Shown: one piece after another, positions 27,016 through 35,530 of the stretch | Position numbering within the stretch: the first letter of the stretch is position 1 | How the letters are laid out: every line of letters starts with the position of its first letter | From: Diaphorobacter ruginosibacter | GTDB lineage: Bacteria; Pseudomonadota; Gammaproteobacteria; Burkholderiales; Burkholderiaceae_C | DNA length: 64,000 nt | Direction of reading: 5' to 3' | Assembly: GCF_014395975.1 (NCBI RefSeq) | Contig: NZ_CP060714.1 | Span: forward strand, 1,364,001 to 1,428,000 | The notes under the pieces: generated by a model | What the model was told of the DNA's origin: nothing | Seen by the model: the letters and a program-made list of their open reading frames with translations, nothing else | The model's database searches: none | Position numbers and translations under genes: made by a program

Positions 27016-28086
27016 ATGAAATCACCCAAGGTATTGGCCACGCTGGCCAGGTCGGTGCTCGTCGGTCTGGTGGTTGCCCAGGTGGCCCCTGCTGCGCTTG
27101 CCTGCACGAGGCTTGTTTTCGTGGGAGACAATGCACAGGTGCTCACGGCGCGCTCCATGGATTGGAAAAGCGACATCGTCAGCAACCTCTGGGTCTGGCC
27201 GCGCGGCATGGAACGTACCGGGCAGACCGGGCCCAACACGCTGCGCTGGACTTCCAAATATGGCAGTGTCGTCACCTCGGGCTACGACATTTCCACGACC
27301 GATGGCGTCAACGAGGCAGGCCTTGCCGCAAACCTGCTGTGGCTGGTGGAGTCGCAATATCCTGAATTCGATGCTTCAAGCAAGCCGGGCCTGACGATTG
27401 CGGCATGGGCTCAGTATGTGCTGGACAATTTCTCGACAGTCCAGGAAGCGGTGACGGCATTGAAGGAGCAGCCCTTCACCATCGTCTCGGACAACGTGCC
27501 CGGAGAGAACCGGCTGACCACGCTGCACCTGTCCATCTCGGATGCCAGCGGCGACAGCGCCATCGTGGAATACATCGGAGGCAAGCAGGTCATTCACCAC
27601 AGCCGCGAGTACCAGGTCATGACCAACTCGCCGATCTTCGAGCAGCAACTGGCACTCAATACCTACTGGAAGCAGATCGGCGGCACCACCATGCTGCCGG
27701 GCACCAACCGTGCCGCGGACCGATTTGCGCGGGCATCGTTCTACATCCAGGCCATCCCGAAGGACCAGGAGCCGAACAAGACGCTGGCCAGCGTGTTCAG
27801 CGTCATCCGCAATGTCTCCGTGCCCTACGGCCTGACGACGCCGGGAGAACCCAACATCTCCTCGACACGCTGGCGTACCGTTTTTGATCACCAGCGGAAG
27901 CTGTATTTCTTCGAATCGGCCCTCACACCCAACACGTTCTGGGTGGACCTCAAGAAGATCGACTTCAGCCGGGAAAAGGGCAAGGTGCTCAAGCTGGACC
28001 TCGGGCCGAACCAGGACCATCCCTTTGCGGGCGACGCAACGGCTGCGTTCAAGCCTGCGCAGCCCTTCCAGTTCCTGGGAATCTGA
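27016..28086 (+). CDS. Exported choloylglycine hydrolase-family (Ntn) amidohydrolase
   Basis: A 356-residue exported hydrolase of linear C-N amide bonds (family of bile-salt hydrolase, penicillin V acylase and related N-acyl amidases). Signal-peptide removal after ALA would expose Cys30 (CTRLVFVGDN) as the N-terminal nucleophile. TARSMDW carries the second active-site Asp, and DGVNEAGLAANLLWL and YQVMTNSPIFEQQL hold the conserved Asn positions. RWRTVFDHQRKLYFFES completes the family. I chose ATG 27016 with AAGG at good spacing; ATGs at 26986 and 27007 are alternatives. In Gram-negative bacteria such enzymes act on bile salts, penicillin V or acyl-homoserine lactones; which one cannot be told here. 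Confidence 0.88.
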   Translation: MKSPKVLATLARSVLVGLVVAQVAPAALACTRLVFVGDNAQVLTARSMDWKSDIVSNLWVWPRGMERTGQTGPNTLRWTSKYGSVVTSGYDISTTDGVNEAGLAANLLWLVESQYPEFDASSKPGLTIAAWAQYVLDNFSTVQEAVTALKEQPFTIVSDNVPGENRLTTLHLSISDASGDSAIVEYIGGKQVIHHSREYQVMTNSPIFEQQLALNTYWKQIGGTTMLPGTNRAADRFARASFYIQAIPKDQEPNKTLASVFSVIRNVSVPYGLTTPGEPNISSTRWRTVFDHQRKLYFFESALTPNTFWVDLKKIDFSREKGKVLKLDLGPNQDHPFAGDATAAFKPAQPFQFLGI

Positions 28087-28124
28087 GAAAGGCAGGGACG
28101 TGCGTCCCTGCTGCTCACTGCTTG

Positions 28125-28556
28125 CTACTTTCCCTTCGGTGCCTTGCCGACGCCGGCCGAAGCCCATTCATTGCAGGTGGAGATGACCTTGGACCAGGTG
28201 GCGTTCATGTGGTCATCCCGCTCTTTCTCGCTCAAGCCGTCATAGGGCTTGGTGTTCAGCAACGCTTCCAGCTGTTCGACCGCCTTGTCACGCACCGCCC
28301 TGGATTCGAGCAGGGGATCGACATACTCCTTGCCCGCAGCTCGGTAGGCCAGCTCCCGGTAGTCCGCGGCCTTGGGCACTCCCGGCAGCTGCTTGCCATG
28401 GGCATACATATGCTGGAGCAACGCGTGGGAGTTGCAGAGCATCATGGTGTCGGCAAATTCCCGTTGCGGGGCCGTGGGCTCGGCAAGGACGGATGTAGTT
28501 GCACCAGCGAGCAGGAGCGCCGCGGCAATGGAACGAAGTGAAGAGGAGATCATCAT
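28125..28556 (-). CDS. Secreted protein of unknown function
   Basis: A 143-residue protein with a signal peptide MMISSSLRSIAAALLLAG ending at LAE. The mature part is helical and contains two Cys (LCNSH, STCNEW) near its ends, which could form a disulfide. The first two codons are both ATG (28556, 28553). It is convergent with the Ntn hydrolase (38-bp gap). No family recognised. Confidence 0.65.
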   Translation of the reverse strand: MMISSSLRSIAAALLLAGATTSVLAEPTAPQREFADTMMLCNSHALLQHMYAHGKQLPGVPKAADYRELAYRAAGKEYVDPLLESRAVRDKAVEQLEALLNTKPYDGLSEKERDDHMNATWSKVISTCNEWASAGVGKAPKGK

Positions 28557-28583
28557 GGGATTCTGGCAGTGAAGGGCAGGGGA

Positions 28584-28973
28584 TCAGCCCATGGGCGTGC
28601 ATAACTCGACAAGCGTTCCATCCGGACAGCGGACATAGGCCAGCGTCTGCCCCCACGGTTTCAGCTCAGGCTTCTTGAGGCTGGCCGCGCCCGCGGACAC
28701 CGCCGTTTCGTAGGCGGCATGAACGTCATCCGTCGTGAGCGCCACCTCGAACCCCAATGGCAGCAGGGAATCGCTCGCTGCAACATACCCCTTGGGGAGG
28801 TTGGCCTGGCCCAGCTCGTGCGATGCGAATGCCAACGTGGTCTCTCCCGTGTCCAGTTCACCGTAGTCACCGGACTCATGAAGAAACTTCGTGCGAAGCC
28901 CGAACGCCTTGTCGAAGAATTCGAGTGTCTTGGATACCTGGGGAACGTAGATGATGGTGTAGCCGAGTTTCAT
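28584..28973 (-). CDS. VOC (glyoxalase/bleomycin-resistance) family protein
   Basis: A 129-residue single-subunit VOC protein with paired beta-alpha-beta-beta-beta modules. It begins MKLGYTIIYVPQVSKTLEFF and ends YVRCPDGTLVELCTPMG, where the Glu is the usual metal-ligand position. It could be a lyase, a dioxygenase or a small-molecule binder. The open frame extends upstream to 29369 only by chance; ATG 28973 fits the fold. Divergent from the LRV-like gene at 29082. Confidence 0.85.
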   Translation of the reverse strand: MKLGYTIIYVPQVSKTLEFFDKAFGLRTKFLHESGDYGELDTGETTLAFASHELGQANLPKGYVAASDSLLPLGFEVALTTDDVHAAYETAVSAGAASLKKPELKPWGQTLAYVRCPDGTLVELCTPMG

Positions 28974-29081
28974 GCTGGCGATGATAGACGCGTGCGCGGC
29001 GGCCAACGGTTTCAAGACGTGGAGCGGCGCGCTGATTGACAATGGGAGCGAAGTGCCAGATTGCACACTCCCGGAAGAACC

Positions 29082-29441
29082 ATGGCGAAGAAAACACCTG
29101 AACAGAAGGCCGCAGAAGAGCGCCGCTACGTCGCAGCCTGCGGCGCGGCCAACGCGGAGGAACTGGAGCCTTTCCTGACCGACCCCAACCAGGGCATACG
29201 CGCCACGGCGGCCATGAACCCGGATGCGGACGCGGAGATTCTGGATCGCTTTGCCAACGACAGGTTCTGGGGCGTACGCATGGAAGTGGTGGGCAACGCC
29301 AATGTCAGCGAGGTCACATTGCGCAGGCTGCTGGAGGCGGATGTCCGCAAGCGAGGAGTGGTGCACCACGCGGCGCGCGAAAAGCTGGAAGAGCGCGGGG
29401 CGGTGTTTGGAGTTGATGGGATGCCGAGGGATGAGGCATAG
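29082..29441 (+). CDS. HEAT/LRV-like repeat protein
   Basis: A 119-residue cytosolic protein made of short helical repeats: GIRATAAMNPDADAEILDRF, then GVRMEVVGNANVSEVTLRRL, then a third imperfect copy. The pattern resembles leucine-rich-repeat-variant or HEAT-like proteins, which bind partners. The N-terminus is Lys/Glu-rich. ATG 29082 follows GGAAGA. Function unknown. Confidence 0.65.
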   Translation: MAKKTPEQKAAEERRYVAACGAANAEELEPFLTDPNQGIRATAAMNPDADAEILDRFANDRFWGVRMEVVGNANVSEVTLRRLLEADVRKRGVVHHAAREKLEERGAVFGVDGMPRDEA

Positions 29442-29463
29442 GGATAGCGGGGCCTGCCCTTCG

Positions 29464-29528
<65 letters not shown>

Positions 29529-29543
29529 GTCTTTCTCTGTCTG

Positions 29544-29975
29544 TCAGTCCGGATCTTTATAGGACGCCTCGAAGGCATTCCTCGCTCGGATATGAGCGTT
29601 GGCGCATTCTGTGGTGATGGGGTCTTCGATGCACTTTCGTGTCGGCTTGTAGTAAGCCTCCCATGCCTTTTCTTTTTGCTGCAGCTTGGCCTGAACCAAG
29701 CGCTGGATGCGTAGCTGGGCTTCGACGGCAGCGGCCTCTTTTGCTTCCTTCTCTTCTCGCTGGCGTTGCTGCTCCAACTGCAGCTCGCGCGAGCGGGCAA
29801 GCGCTTTTTGGGAGGCATTGCTGCTCGACTCGATGAGATCCTGGCTCATTTTGTTGACAGCATGGACTACGAATTGATAGTAGATGCCATAGGCTGCGAG
29901 CGCAAAAACCACGGACGCCGCGGTCCAACCAAACCAGGTGGCAGCATTCTCGTTTCTTCGACGGTATCTCGTCAT
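29544..29975 (-). CDS. Membrane-anchored coiled-coil protein, unknown function
   Basis: A 143-residue protein. After a basic N-terminus (MTRYRRRNENAA), one membrane segment (about 13-32, WFGWTAASVVFALAAYGIYY) is followed by a long Gln/Glu/Arg coiled coil (about 50-100). The C-terminal part holds two Cys (KCIEDPITTECANAHIR). A strong AGGAGG site precedes ATG 29975. It borders the Rhs block. Similar single-span coiled-coil proteins occur near polymorphic toxins, but I cannot assign a role. Confidence 0.68.
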   Translation of the reverse strand: MTRYRRRNENAATWFGWTAASVVFALAAYGIYYQFVVHAVNKMSQDLIESSSNASQKALARSRELQLEQQRQREEKEAKEAAAVEAQLRIQRLVQAKLQQKEKAWEAYYKPTRKCIEDPITTECANAHIRARNAFEASYKDPD

Positions 29976-30326
29976 AAACCCTCCTGGGCCCCAATATACA
30001 GAACCTGCGACCTGCAGGACAGAGCGATGCAAACCGGCATGACTTCTGGTGGAAAACGCTTGCAAAAAAATATAGAGCCTGTCTGCTGTCAAAGGACTGA
30101 GCGGTAGACCACGGCGCTGACCAAGCAAGCTGCGTGCAAACAAGGGCTACAACTACAAGCAACGGTTCATTGAGTGGTCGTGTTGGCGGCTCTAGGGCTA
30201 GTAGGGGTTCCTCCCGCGTCAGAAGAAATCATCTTGAAATAGGATTGTGCAAAAATATTGTAGGTAATTTGTTCATGCCTCCGAGGAATATTAATAATTA
30301 CCTTAATCATTAGGAGATTTTTACAA
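29976..30326. other. Intergenic region changing to AT-rich DNA
   Basis: 351 bp between the divergent genes 29544 and 30327. From about 30220 the DNA becomes strikingly AT-rich, which suggests imported DNA. TAGGAG at 30311 is the ribosome site of the next gene. No further gene is seen. Confidence 0.5.
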
Positions 30327-30671
30327 ATGAAAATATCAAAGAAAATATTAATATTCATTGCCACTCTTTTATTACTCTCTGTGAATGCCTCTGCGCAAAC
30401 CTATGCGAGTATTTGCATGGACAATCCACCAACGGGATGGCAGTCAGAAAATACTTGCCTACTAAAGCCTCGATTTTTCTCTGAGTTTACTTACTCAACC
30501 GGCTATGAAGGCAATCACAGAGGAAGCATTTCAGAAGCCATGGATGCCACTGTTGCGTATTTTTCAAAGGATAGAACAAATATATGCTCAGTTTTCTGGA
30601 CTGTCGACTCTGCTGTTGAGCCATTAAATCTGGATGCTTGGATAGAGTCTGCTATGACAGCACCGGCCTGA
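30327..30671 (+). CDS. AT-rich secreted small protein, C-terminus probably replaced at an Rhs junction
   Basis: A 114-residue ORF with a strong signal peptide (MKISKKILIFIATLLLLSVN, cleavage near ASA). The mature part is Cys-containing: YASICMDNPP, ENTCLLKPRF, DRTNICSVFW. Base use is very AT-rich against the neighbours. The last codons (MTAPA, then TGA) read out of frame into the start of Rhs-homologous sequence (about 30653). The natural C-terminus has therefore probably been lost by recombination. It could be a leftover immunity or accessory gene of an earlier Rhs cassette. Function unknown. Confidence 0.55.
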   Translation: MKISKKILIFIATLLLLSVNASAQTYASICMDNPPTGWQSENTCLLKPRFFSEFTYSTGYEGNHRGSISEAMDATVAYFSKDRTNICSVFWTVDSAVEPLNLDAWIESAMTAPA

Positions 30672-32413
30672 TCACTGGCATGGCGTGGAATGGAGCTCCG
30701 CTGGTCTCTGCCCTCAAGTGGAGCCCGCTGGGCGTGCCCACGGAGTGGACATGGCCGGGCATCAAGATGTCGCCGACGGATCCATCCGCTCTTCTGGAGA
30801 GTCGCCAGTACAACACCGCAGGTCAACTCATCCATAGCGGTTTGCTGGACCTCACATGGGATGCGGCAGGTCGCGTGACCGCCATTGCACAGAGTCACAT
30901 GATTCCGGGTAGCGGTAGTGATCCCGCGCAGCGTGGCATGGTCTCCAGCAGCTTCAACTACAACGCCACTGGCAACCTCACTGCGAGTGCCCATGCGCTG
31001 ATGGCCACACCGGCTGTCACGCTACCTGCGGGTGTCACGCTGCCCGACTTGGTCGGCTACACCAGCCTCGGATACAGCTACGACGCCAATGGCAACCGCA
31101 CGAGCGGAGTTTTCACCAAGGCTACGGGCACCGGGACTCCTCTCACGCTCACACGCACCTATGCAACTACGACGGGCACCAATCGACTGGCCAGTGTCAC
31201 AACGTCCAGCAGCGCAGGCGGCACTATTCCGGCCAAGACCTATGAGTACGATGCCAGTGGCTCGCTCACCAATGCGGCGGGGCAGTATCTGCACTACGGC
31301 GCCAATGGCCGGGTCGCAAAGCTGACGAACACCTCCAGCAGCACCGATCCGCTGGCAGTCAGCTACGTGTACAACAGCTCCAGCCAGCGTGTGCTCAAGA
31401 CCGATGCGCGCACCGCAGGGACAACATCGTCCGAGCATGCCTTCTACTCTGACGATGATGAGACAAGTCCCCTGGGCTTCTACAGCAGCCAGCGCAGCAG
31501 CAACTCGGCAGCACCGGCTGGAGAGAATGACTCGACCGAGCTCCTGTACCTGCCCACTGCGAATGGCCTGATGCCCATAGCCGCGCAGATCAATGGCCGC
31601 ATCTATGCGATCGACACGGACCATCTGAACACGCCGCGCCGCCTCACCAACGCTGACGGGCAGGTGGCCTGGCAATGGCTGATCACTGGATTCGGCGAGG
31701 TGTCTCCTACGACCGGCGCAGGTGGCTACTTACAGCCAGGCAGCACAGTCACCGCGGCGAGCTATGCACCAGCGGTAACGTTCAACCTGCGGTATCCGGG
31801 CCAGCAATGGGATCAGGAGACGGGGCTCGCATACAACATCAATCGGTACTACGATGCGAGCAGTGGCAGGTACATTCAGGCTGATCCGATTGGGTTGGAT
31901 GGCGGGTGGAATCGGTTTGCCTATGTGGGGGGGAATCCGCTCAATGGCACTGACCCACTCGGTTTGATGACGTGGCAAAGTTGGTGGGATGCGTCAGTAG
32001 CAGGGTTTCAGTCAGAAACGCCATGGAGCGCGGCTATGCGTGCTCTTGAATCGTGGCCCGTCGGCGCTTCAATGGTCGGAGGTGCTGGTAGGTATATAGC
32101 TGGCTTGTCAAAGGCTCCCGCTGCTACTGAAGCTAGTGCATTTTGCTCAGCTAATGCAGGAAGAACCATCAAATTATCCAATGGATTTTATGAAGCCGCA
32201 GGTTCTCCGTTTAAATTCTCTGAATACTATTACAAAAAGCTATGGAATACCGGTAGAGGCGCTCCATTCCTCCAGGCAGAAGAGGTGTTGGGGACTGCAT
32301 CCTCAATTACTCCAGATCGAATGGCGGGTTTTTATAGGTACTTCAATGGCACGCTGGAAATGGTTTACAACCCCACAACACAAGAGGTGTGGCATTTGAT
32401 GCCTGCGAGATGA
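30638..32413 (+). pseudogene. 5'-truncated Rhs-family gene with variable C-terminal toxin-type domain
   Basis: The frame encodes the C-terminal part of an Rhs/YD-repeat protein. Homology begins abruptly at YDSTGLITGMAWNGAPLV (about 30653); an in-frame stop lies at 30617 and only a TTG (30638) or an internal ATG (30680) could start it. Full Rhs proteins are usually far longer (often over 1400 residues) and carry N-terminal export and shell parts, absent here. YD-type repeats run to the core end: DHLNTPRRLTNADGQVAWQW, then YYDASSGRYIQADPIGLDGG, then DPLGL at 31952-31966. The 149 residues after DPLGL are the variable tip, ending MVYNPTTQEVWHLMPAR; that toxin family I cannot name. An immunity-like gene follows 3 bp later. 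Confidence 0.75.
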
Positions 32414-32416
32414 TTT

Positions 32417-32809
32417 ATGGAAAATATGAGTCTTGAAAAAATTTATCAAAACTACTTGGCGCAAGGGGGGGCATCATCTTTGATGATTGAGCATATGCTG
32501 ACAAAAAAATCATTCAATTCAACAAACACTGAGCAGTTATTAAATGACTTTTTTGCTGATGACTATTTTTTAAAGTCTTATTGCGATGCATGCATTTCAA
32601 TATCTCACAGCCCTTTTAATGAAAGCTCTGATGCCGTAAATTTTTTGGTATTTATCCAGGATATTGGTGCACAAGCGTTATGGAAGTACCATATAAATAT
32701 TGGAGAAAAGCTTGAACGATTTGTTCGATCCTTCGATCGATTGGACATTGAGGCAGAGCGAAAGAGATTGCATCAGGAGATAACGGCAAATAGGTTCGCA
32801 TTTTTATAA
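32417..32809 (+). CDS. Probable immunity protein of the Rhs tip
   Basis: A 130-residue acidic, AT-rich cytosolic protein, starting 3 bp after the Rhs stop. It has no signal peptide or membrane segment and is mostly helical (SLEKIYQNYLAQGGASSLMI; EKLERFVRSFDRLDIEAERK). Position immediately after a polymorphic-toxin tip, matching low G+C and small size are the standard signs of a cognate immunity gene. The family is not recognised. Confidence 0.65.
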   Translation: MENMSLEKIYQNYLAQGGASSLMIEHMLTKKSFNSTNTEQLLNDFFADDYFLKSYCDACISISHSPFNESSDAVNFLVFIQDIGAQALWKYHINIGEKLERFVRSFDRLDIEAERKRLHQEITANRFAFL

Positions 32810-32825
32810 TTCGTTCCCTACAACC

Positions 32826-32879
32826 AAAAGCCACCTGCAACCCCACGTCAGCCGCAAGGGCTGGGGTTCAGGTGGCTTT
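32826..32879 (+). terminator. Long stem terminator after the Rhs/immunity pair
   Basis: AAAGCCACCTG (32827-32837) pairs with CAGGTGGCTTT (32869-32879). Inner partial pairing is AACCCC with GGGGTT and CAGCC with GGCTG around a GCAA loop. The T-run is short, so termination strength is uncertain. Confidence 0.65.
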
Positions 32880-33010
32880 GCTGTTGGTACCTGCGCCGTG
32901 TACTCGCTACGAACTGCGCTGCGTCAGTCGAAATGCGTGAGAGAGCAAGCACCTCAAGCTAGTACCGGCCAAGGTCTTGGATGCAGGGCCAGTTACCTAA
33001 ACCCCAATGC

Positions 33011-33048
33011 AAAAAGCCAGCAGACCTGATTTGATCTGCTGGCTTTTT
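33011..33048 (-). terminator. Intrinsic terminator downstream of tRNA-Leu
   Basis: A perfect 14-bp stem, AAAAAGCCAGCAGA (33011-33024) with TCTGCTGGCTTTTT (33035-33048). It works for the minus-strand tRNA-Leu 60 bp away and, having T-runs on both sides, for the plus strand too. Confidence 0.88.
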
Positions 33049-33108
33049 AGGGGAAGCGGTTGGTGAAACTATGCGGAAACTCTATCAAGTTTCATAGCAA
33101 CAAACCGT

Positions 33109-33193
33109 TGGTGCCCGAGGCCGGAATCGAACCGGCACGCCTTGCGGCGGCGGATTTTGAGTCCGCTGCGTCTACCAATTCCACCACTCGGGC
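33109..33193 (-). tRNA. tRNA-Leu (CAA)
   Basis: An 85-nt class II tRNA with encoded CCA. Acceptor GCCCGAG pairs with CTCGGGC. The anticodon loop CTCAAAA gives anticodon CAA (reads UUG). The long variable arm typical of Leu and the GGTTCGATTCC T-arm are present. It lies divergently just before cysM and marks the right edge of the accessory-looking block. Confidence 0.97.
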
Positions 33194-33246
33194 TATGTAT
33201 GGCGCGTGAACTCGCTGAAGCGTGAATTATGGCACAGTATTGGGGT

Positions 33247-34152
33247 ATGAAATCCTACCCGACCATCGAGGACGCAATCGGCCAGACTCCGCTGGTTGCG
33301 CTGCAACGTATTGGAGCGCCCAACAACGCCGCACGCGGCAATGTGATTCTTGGAAAGCTGGAGGGCAACAACCCCGCAGGGTCGGTGAAGGATCGGCCGG
33401 CCGTGTCGATGATCCGGCGTGCCGAGGAGCGCGGGGAGATCAAGCCCGGTGATACGTTGATCGAGGCGACCTCGGGCAACACCGGCATTGCGCTGGCGAT
33501 GGCGGCGGCCATCAAGGGTTATCGCATGGTGCTGATCATGCCGGAAGACCTGTCGATCGAGCGTGCGCAGACCATGAAGGCCTATGGTGCCGAACTGATT
33601 CTCACGCCCAAGAGCGGCGGCATGGAATATGCCCGCGACCTGGCCGATACCATGGTGGCGCAGGGCAAGGGCGTGGTGCTCGACCAGTTCGCCAATGCAG
33701 ACAACCCCCGCGCGCATTACGAGACGACAGGGCCCGAGCTGTGGGCGCAGACGGAGGGCCGCATCACGCACTTCGTGAGCGCGATGGGCACGACCGGCAC
33801 GATCACCGGCGTGGCGAAGTTCCTCAAGGAAAAGAACCCGGACGTGAAGATCATCGGTGCCCAGCCGACGGAAGGCTCGCGCATTCCCGGCATCCGCAAG
33901 TGGCCCGAGGAATACCTGCCCAAGATCTATGACGCTTCGCTGGTCGATGAGCTGGTGTACGTGACGCAGGACGATGCCGAGGACATGGCGCGCCGCCTGG
34001 CACGCGAGGAAGGCATTTTTGGCGGCATTTCGGCAGCTGGCGCCTGTGTGGTCGCGCAGCAGATCTCCGAGCGTGAGGAGAACGCAACCATCGTGTTCGT
34101 GGTGTGCGACCGCGGCGACCGCTACCTTTCCACGGGCGTGTTTCCTGCCTGA
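33247..34152 (+). CDS. cysM: Cysteine synthase B
   Basis: PLP enzyme making cysteine from O-acetylserine (CysM can also use thiosulfate), 301 residues. The PLP lysine is Lys48 in NNPAGSVKDRPA. ATSGNTGIALAMAAAIKGY binds the substrate carboxylate, and SAMGTTGTITGV cradles the phosphate. The CysM-specific features are DQFANADNPRAHYETTGPE and the ending VCDRGDRYLSTGVF. I prefer ATG 33247, which matches the CysM N-terminus; ATG 33229 would add six residues. It stands alone beside tRNA-Leu. Confidence 0.96.
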   Translation: MKSYPTIEDAIGQTPLVALQRIGAPNNAARGNVILGKLEGNNPAGSVKDRPAVSMIRRAEERGEIKPGDTLIEATSGNTGIALAMAAAIKGYRMVLIMPEDLSIERAQTMKAYGAELILTPKSGGMEYARDLADTMVAQGKGVVLDQFANADNPRAHYETTGPELWAQTEGRITHFVSAMGTTGTITGVAKFLKEKNPDVKIIGAQPTEGSRIPGIRKWPEEYLPKIYDASLVDELVYVTQDDAEDMARRLAREEGIFGGISAAGACVVAQQISEREENATIVFVVCDRGDRYLSTGVFPA

Positions 34153-34229
34153 CCTGATGTGATGACATCGATCGCTTCGGTGGCACCTCTTTGGCTGGGC
34201 GAAGAAGCACGGCACTCCATGATCCCGCA

Positions 34230-34787
34230 ATGACAATGCAATACGAGACACGTTTCTGTTCCCATTGCGCCACCGCGCTCGAACCCGTGATCCTGATGGA
34301 GGATGGCGGCGAGAAAGAGCGGTTGCGCTGCCCGGCCTGCGGCTTCACGCACTGGAACAATCCGACGCCGGTGCTGGCGGCCATTGTCGAGGTGAACGGC
34401 CAGATCCTTCTGGCTCGCAATGCGGCGTGGCCGCCGAAGATGTTTGCGCTGATCACCGGCTTCATGGAGGCCGGCGAGTCGCCCACGGAGGGCATTGCGC
34501 GCGAGGTGAAGGAAGAAACCAATCTCGATGTGAAGTCGATTTCCATCGTCGGGGCCTACGAGTTCCTGCGCATGAACCAGGTGATCATCGCGTACCACGT
34601 AGTGGCCGAGGGTGAGGTCAAACTGTCGCCCGAGCTGGTCGACTTCCAATTCGTGAACCTGGGTGAGCTCAAGTGCTGGCCTGCGGGAACGGGCTATGCG
34701 TTGGCCGACTGGCTGAAATCGCGCGGCTATGAGCCCGTGTTTTTCACCGAGGAGGAAAACGCAGAGCGTCGCCGTGGATTGGGGTAG
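34230..34787 (+). CDS. Nudix hydrolase with N-terminal zinc ribbon
   Basis: A 185-residue pyrophosphohydrolase. The zinc ribbon is CSHC...CPAC (about residues 9-40). The Nudix box reads GFMEAGESPTEGIAREVKEE, an exact GX5EX7REUXEE pattern; the usual Gly after EE is Asn, a mild deviation. The arrangement is like the C-terminal half of NADH pyrophosphatase NudC but without its N-terminal domain, so NADH or another nucleotide may be the substrate. ATGs at 34230 and 34236 are equivalent candidates. Confidence 0.88.
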   Translation: MTMQYETRFCSHCATALEPVILMEDGGEKERLRCPACGFTHWNNPTPVLAAIVEVNGQILLARNAAWPPKMFALITGFMEAGESPTEGIAREVKEETNLDVKSISIVGAYEFLRMNQVIIAYHVVAEGEVKLSPELVDFQFVNLGELKCWPAGTGYALADWLKSRGYEPVFFTEEENAERRRGLG

Positions 34788-34794
34788 AGGGCAC

Positions 34795-35215
34795 CCCCCT
34801 GAGGCGCTTTGCGCCTTCCCCCTTCTCTCTACGCGACTTCGTCGCTCCGGGAAGGGGGACGCAGTCAGTGCGGCGGGGCGGCCCTTGCACGGCTGCTCTC
34901 GCGCGGGGCGCGCCAGTTTTTTAGGGCGCGCTCAATTTCTGCAATACGTGGCGGGCATACTATTCCCAACCCAGGCGTGCCGAAACCGACCTGCACGAGC
35001 GCAGCGACGTGCCGTATACACCTCTTCCCAACTGACTCGCGGTGGCTGTCTGAACGGAGCGCGCAGCGCGAAGTGAGTTTTACCGCGTGCCCCCGTATTG
35101 AAAGCGCATTTTTGGTGACTTTTTGGGCAAGACCAAAAAGTTACTGCCCCGCCGGGGGCACTCCCGGCCTCCGCCCTTAAGCAAAAGACCCGTCGCCCAA
35201 AAAGCCCACTCCCCA
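34795..35215. repeat. Extragenic repeat cluster (palindromic elements)
   Basis: The 485-bp gap between the Nudix and TusA-like genes holds no credible gene but several dyads. They are GGCGC-TTT-GCGCC (34803-34815); CCCCCTTC (34818-34825) with GAAGGGGG (34851-34858), enclosing GCGAC-TTC-GTCGC (34833-34845); and GTGACTTTTTGG (35115-35126) with CCAAAAAGTTAC (35133-35144). The first group and the 'GTGACTTTTTGG / CCCGCCGGGGGC' group look like dispersed extragenic repeats that I associate with Comamonadaceae genomes, but copy number cannot be checked here. ORFs drawn through this stretch follow the repeats and are not genes. Confidence 0.65.
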
Positions 35216-35272
35216 CGCACAGGCGATACGAGTAACACAATGGATAACTGAACAGAACAGCACACGAAGACA

Positions 35273-35500
35273 ATGCAAGTAGACAAAGAAATCGACACCC
35301 GCGGCCTGAATTGCCCGCTGCCCATCCTGCGCGCCAAGAAGGCGCTGACGGAACTGGCGAGCGGTCAGTTGCTGAAGGTCGTGTCCACCGACACCGGATC
35401 GATCCGCGACTTCCAGGCGTTTGCCAAGCAGACCGGCAACGAACTCGTGGAGCAGCAGACCGTGGGTGATGAATTCATCCACGTGCTCAAGCGCCGCTGA
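35273..35500 (+). CDS. TusA-like sulfurtransferase
   Basis: A 75-residue TusA/SirA-family protein with the sulfur-carrying CPxP motif (RGLNCPLPILRAKKAL). Members relay persulfide sulfur, for example to thiouridine or molybdenum cofactor synthesis. The rest (GQLLKVVSTDTGSIRDFQAF) follows the family fold. No Tus partners are nearby. The ribosome site is weak. It is convergent with the MocR gene, 30 bp apart. Confidence 0.9.
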   Translation: MQVDKEIDTRGLNCPLPILRAKKALTELASGQLLKVVSTDTGSIRDFQAFAKQTGNELVEQQTVGDEFIHVLKRR

Positions 35501-35530
35501 TCTGATCCTGGTTTTTTCCCGCTCGCTCCG

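Noticed and set aside
33109..33193. tRNA-Leu as an active integration site
   Set aside because: No repeat of its 3' end was seen in the block and there is no integrase gene in the window.
34788..35272. Small ORFs in the gap between the Nudix and TusA-like genes
   Set aside because: They follow palindromic repeats, lack ribosome sites and show no protein-like pattern.
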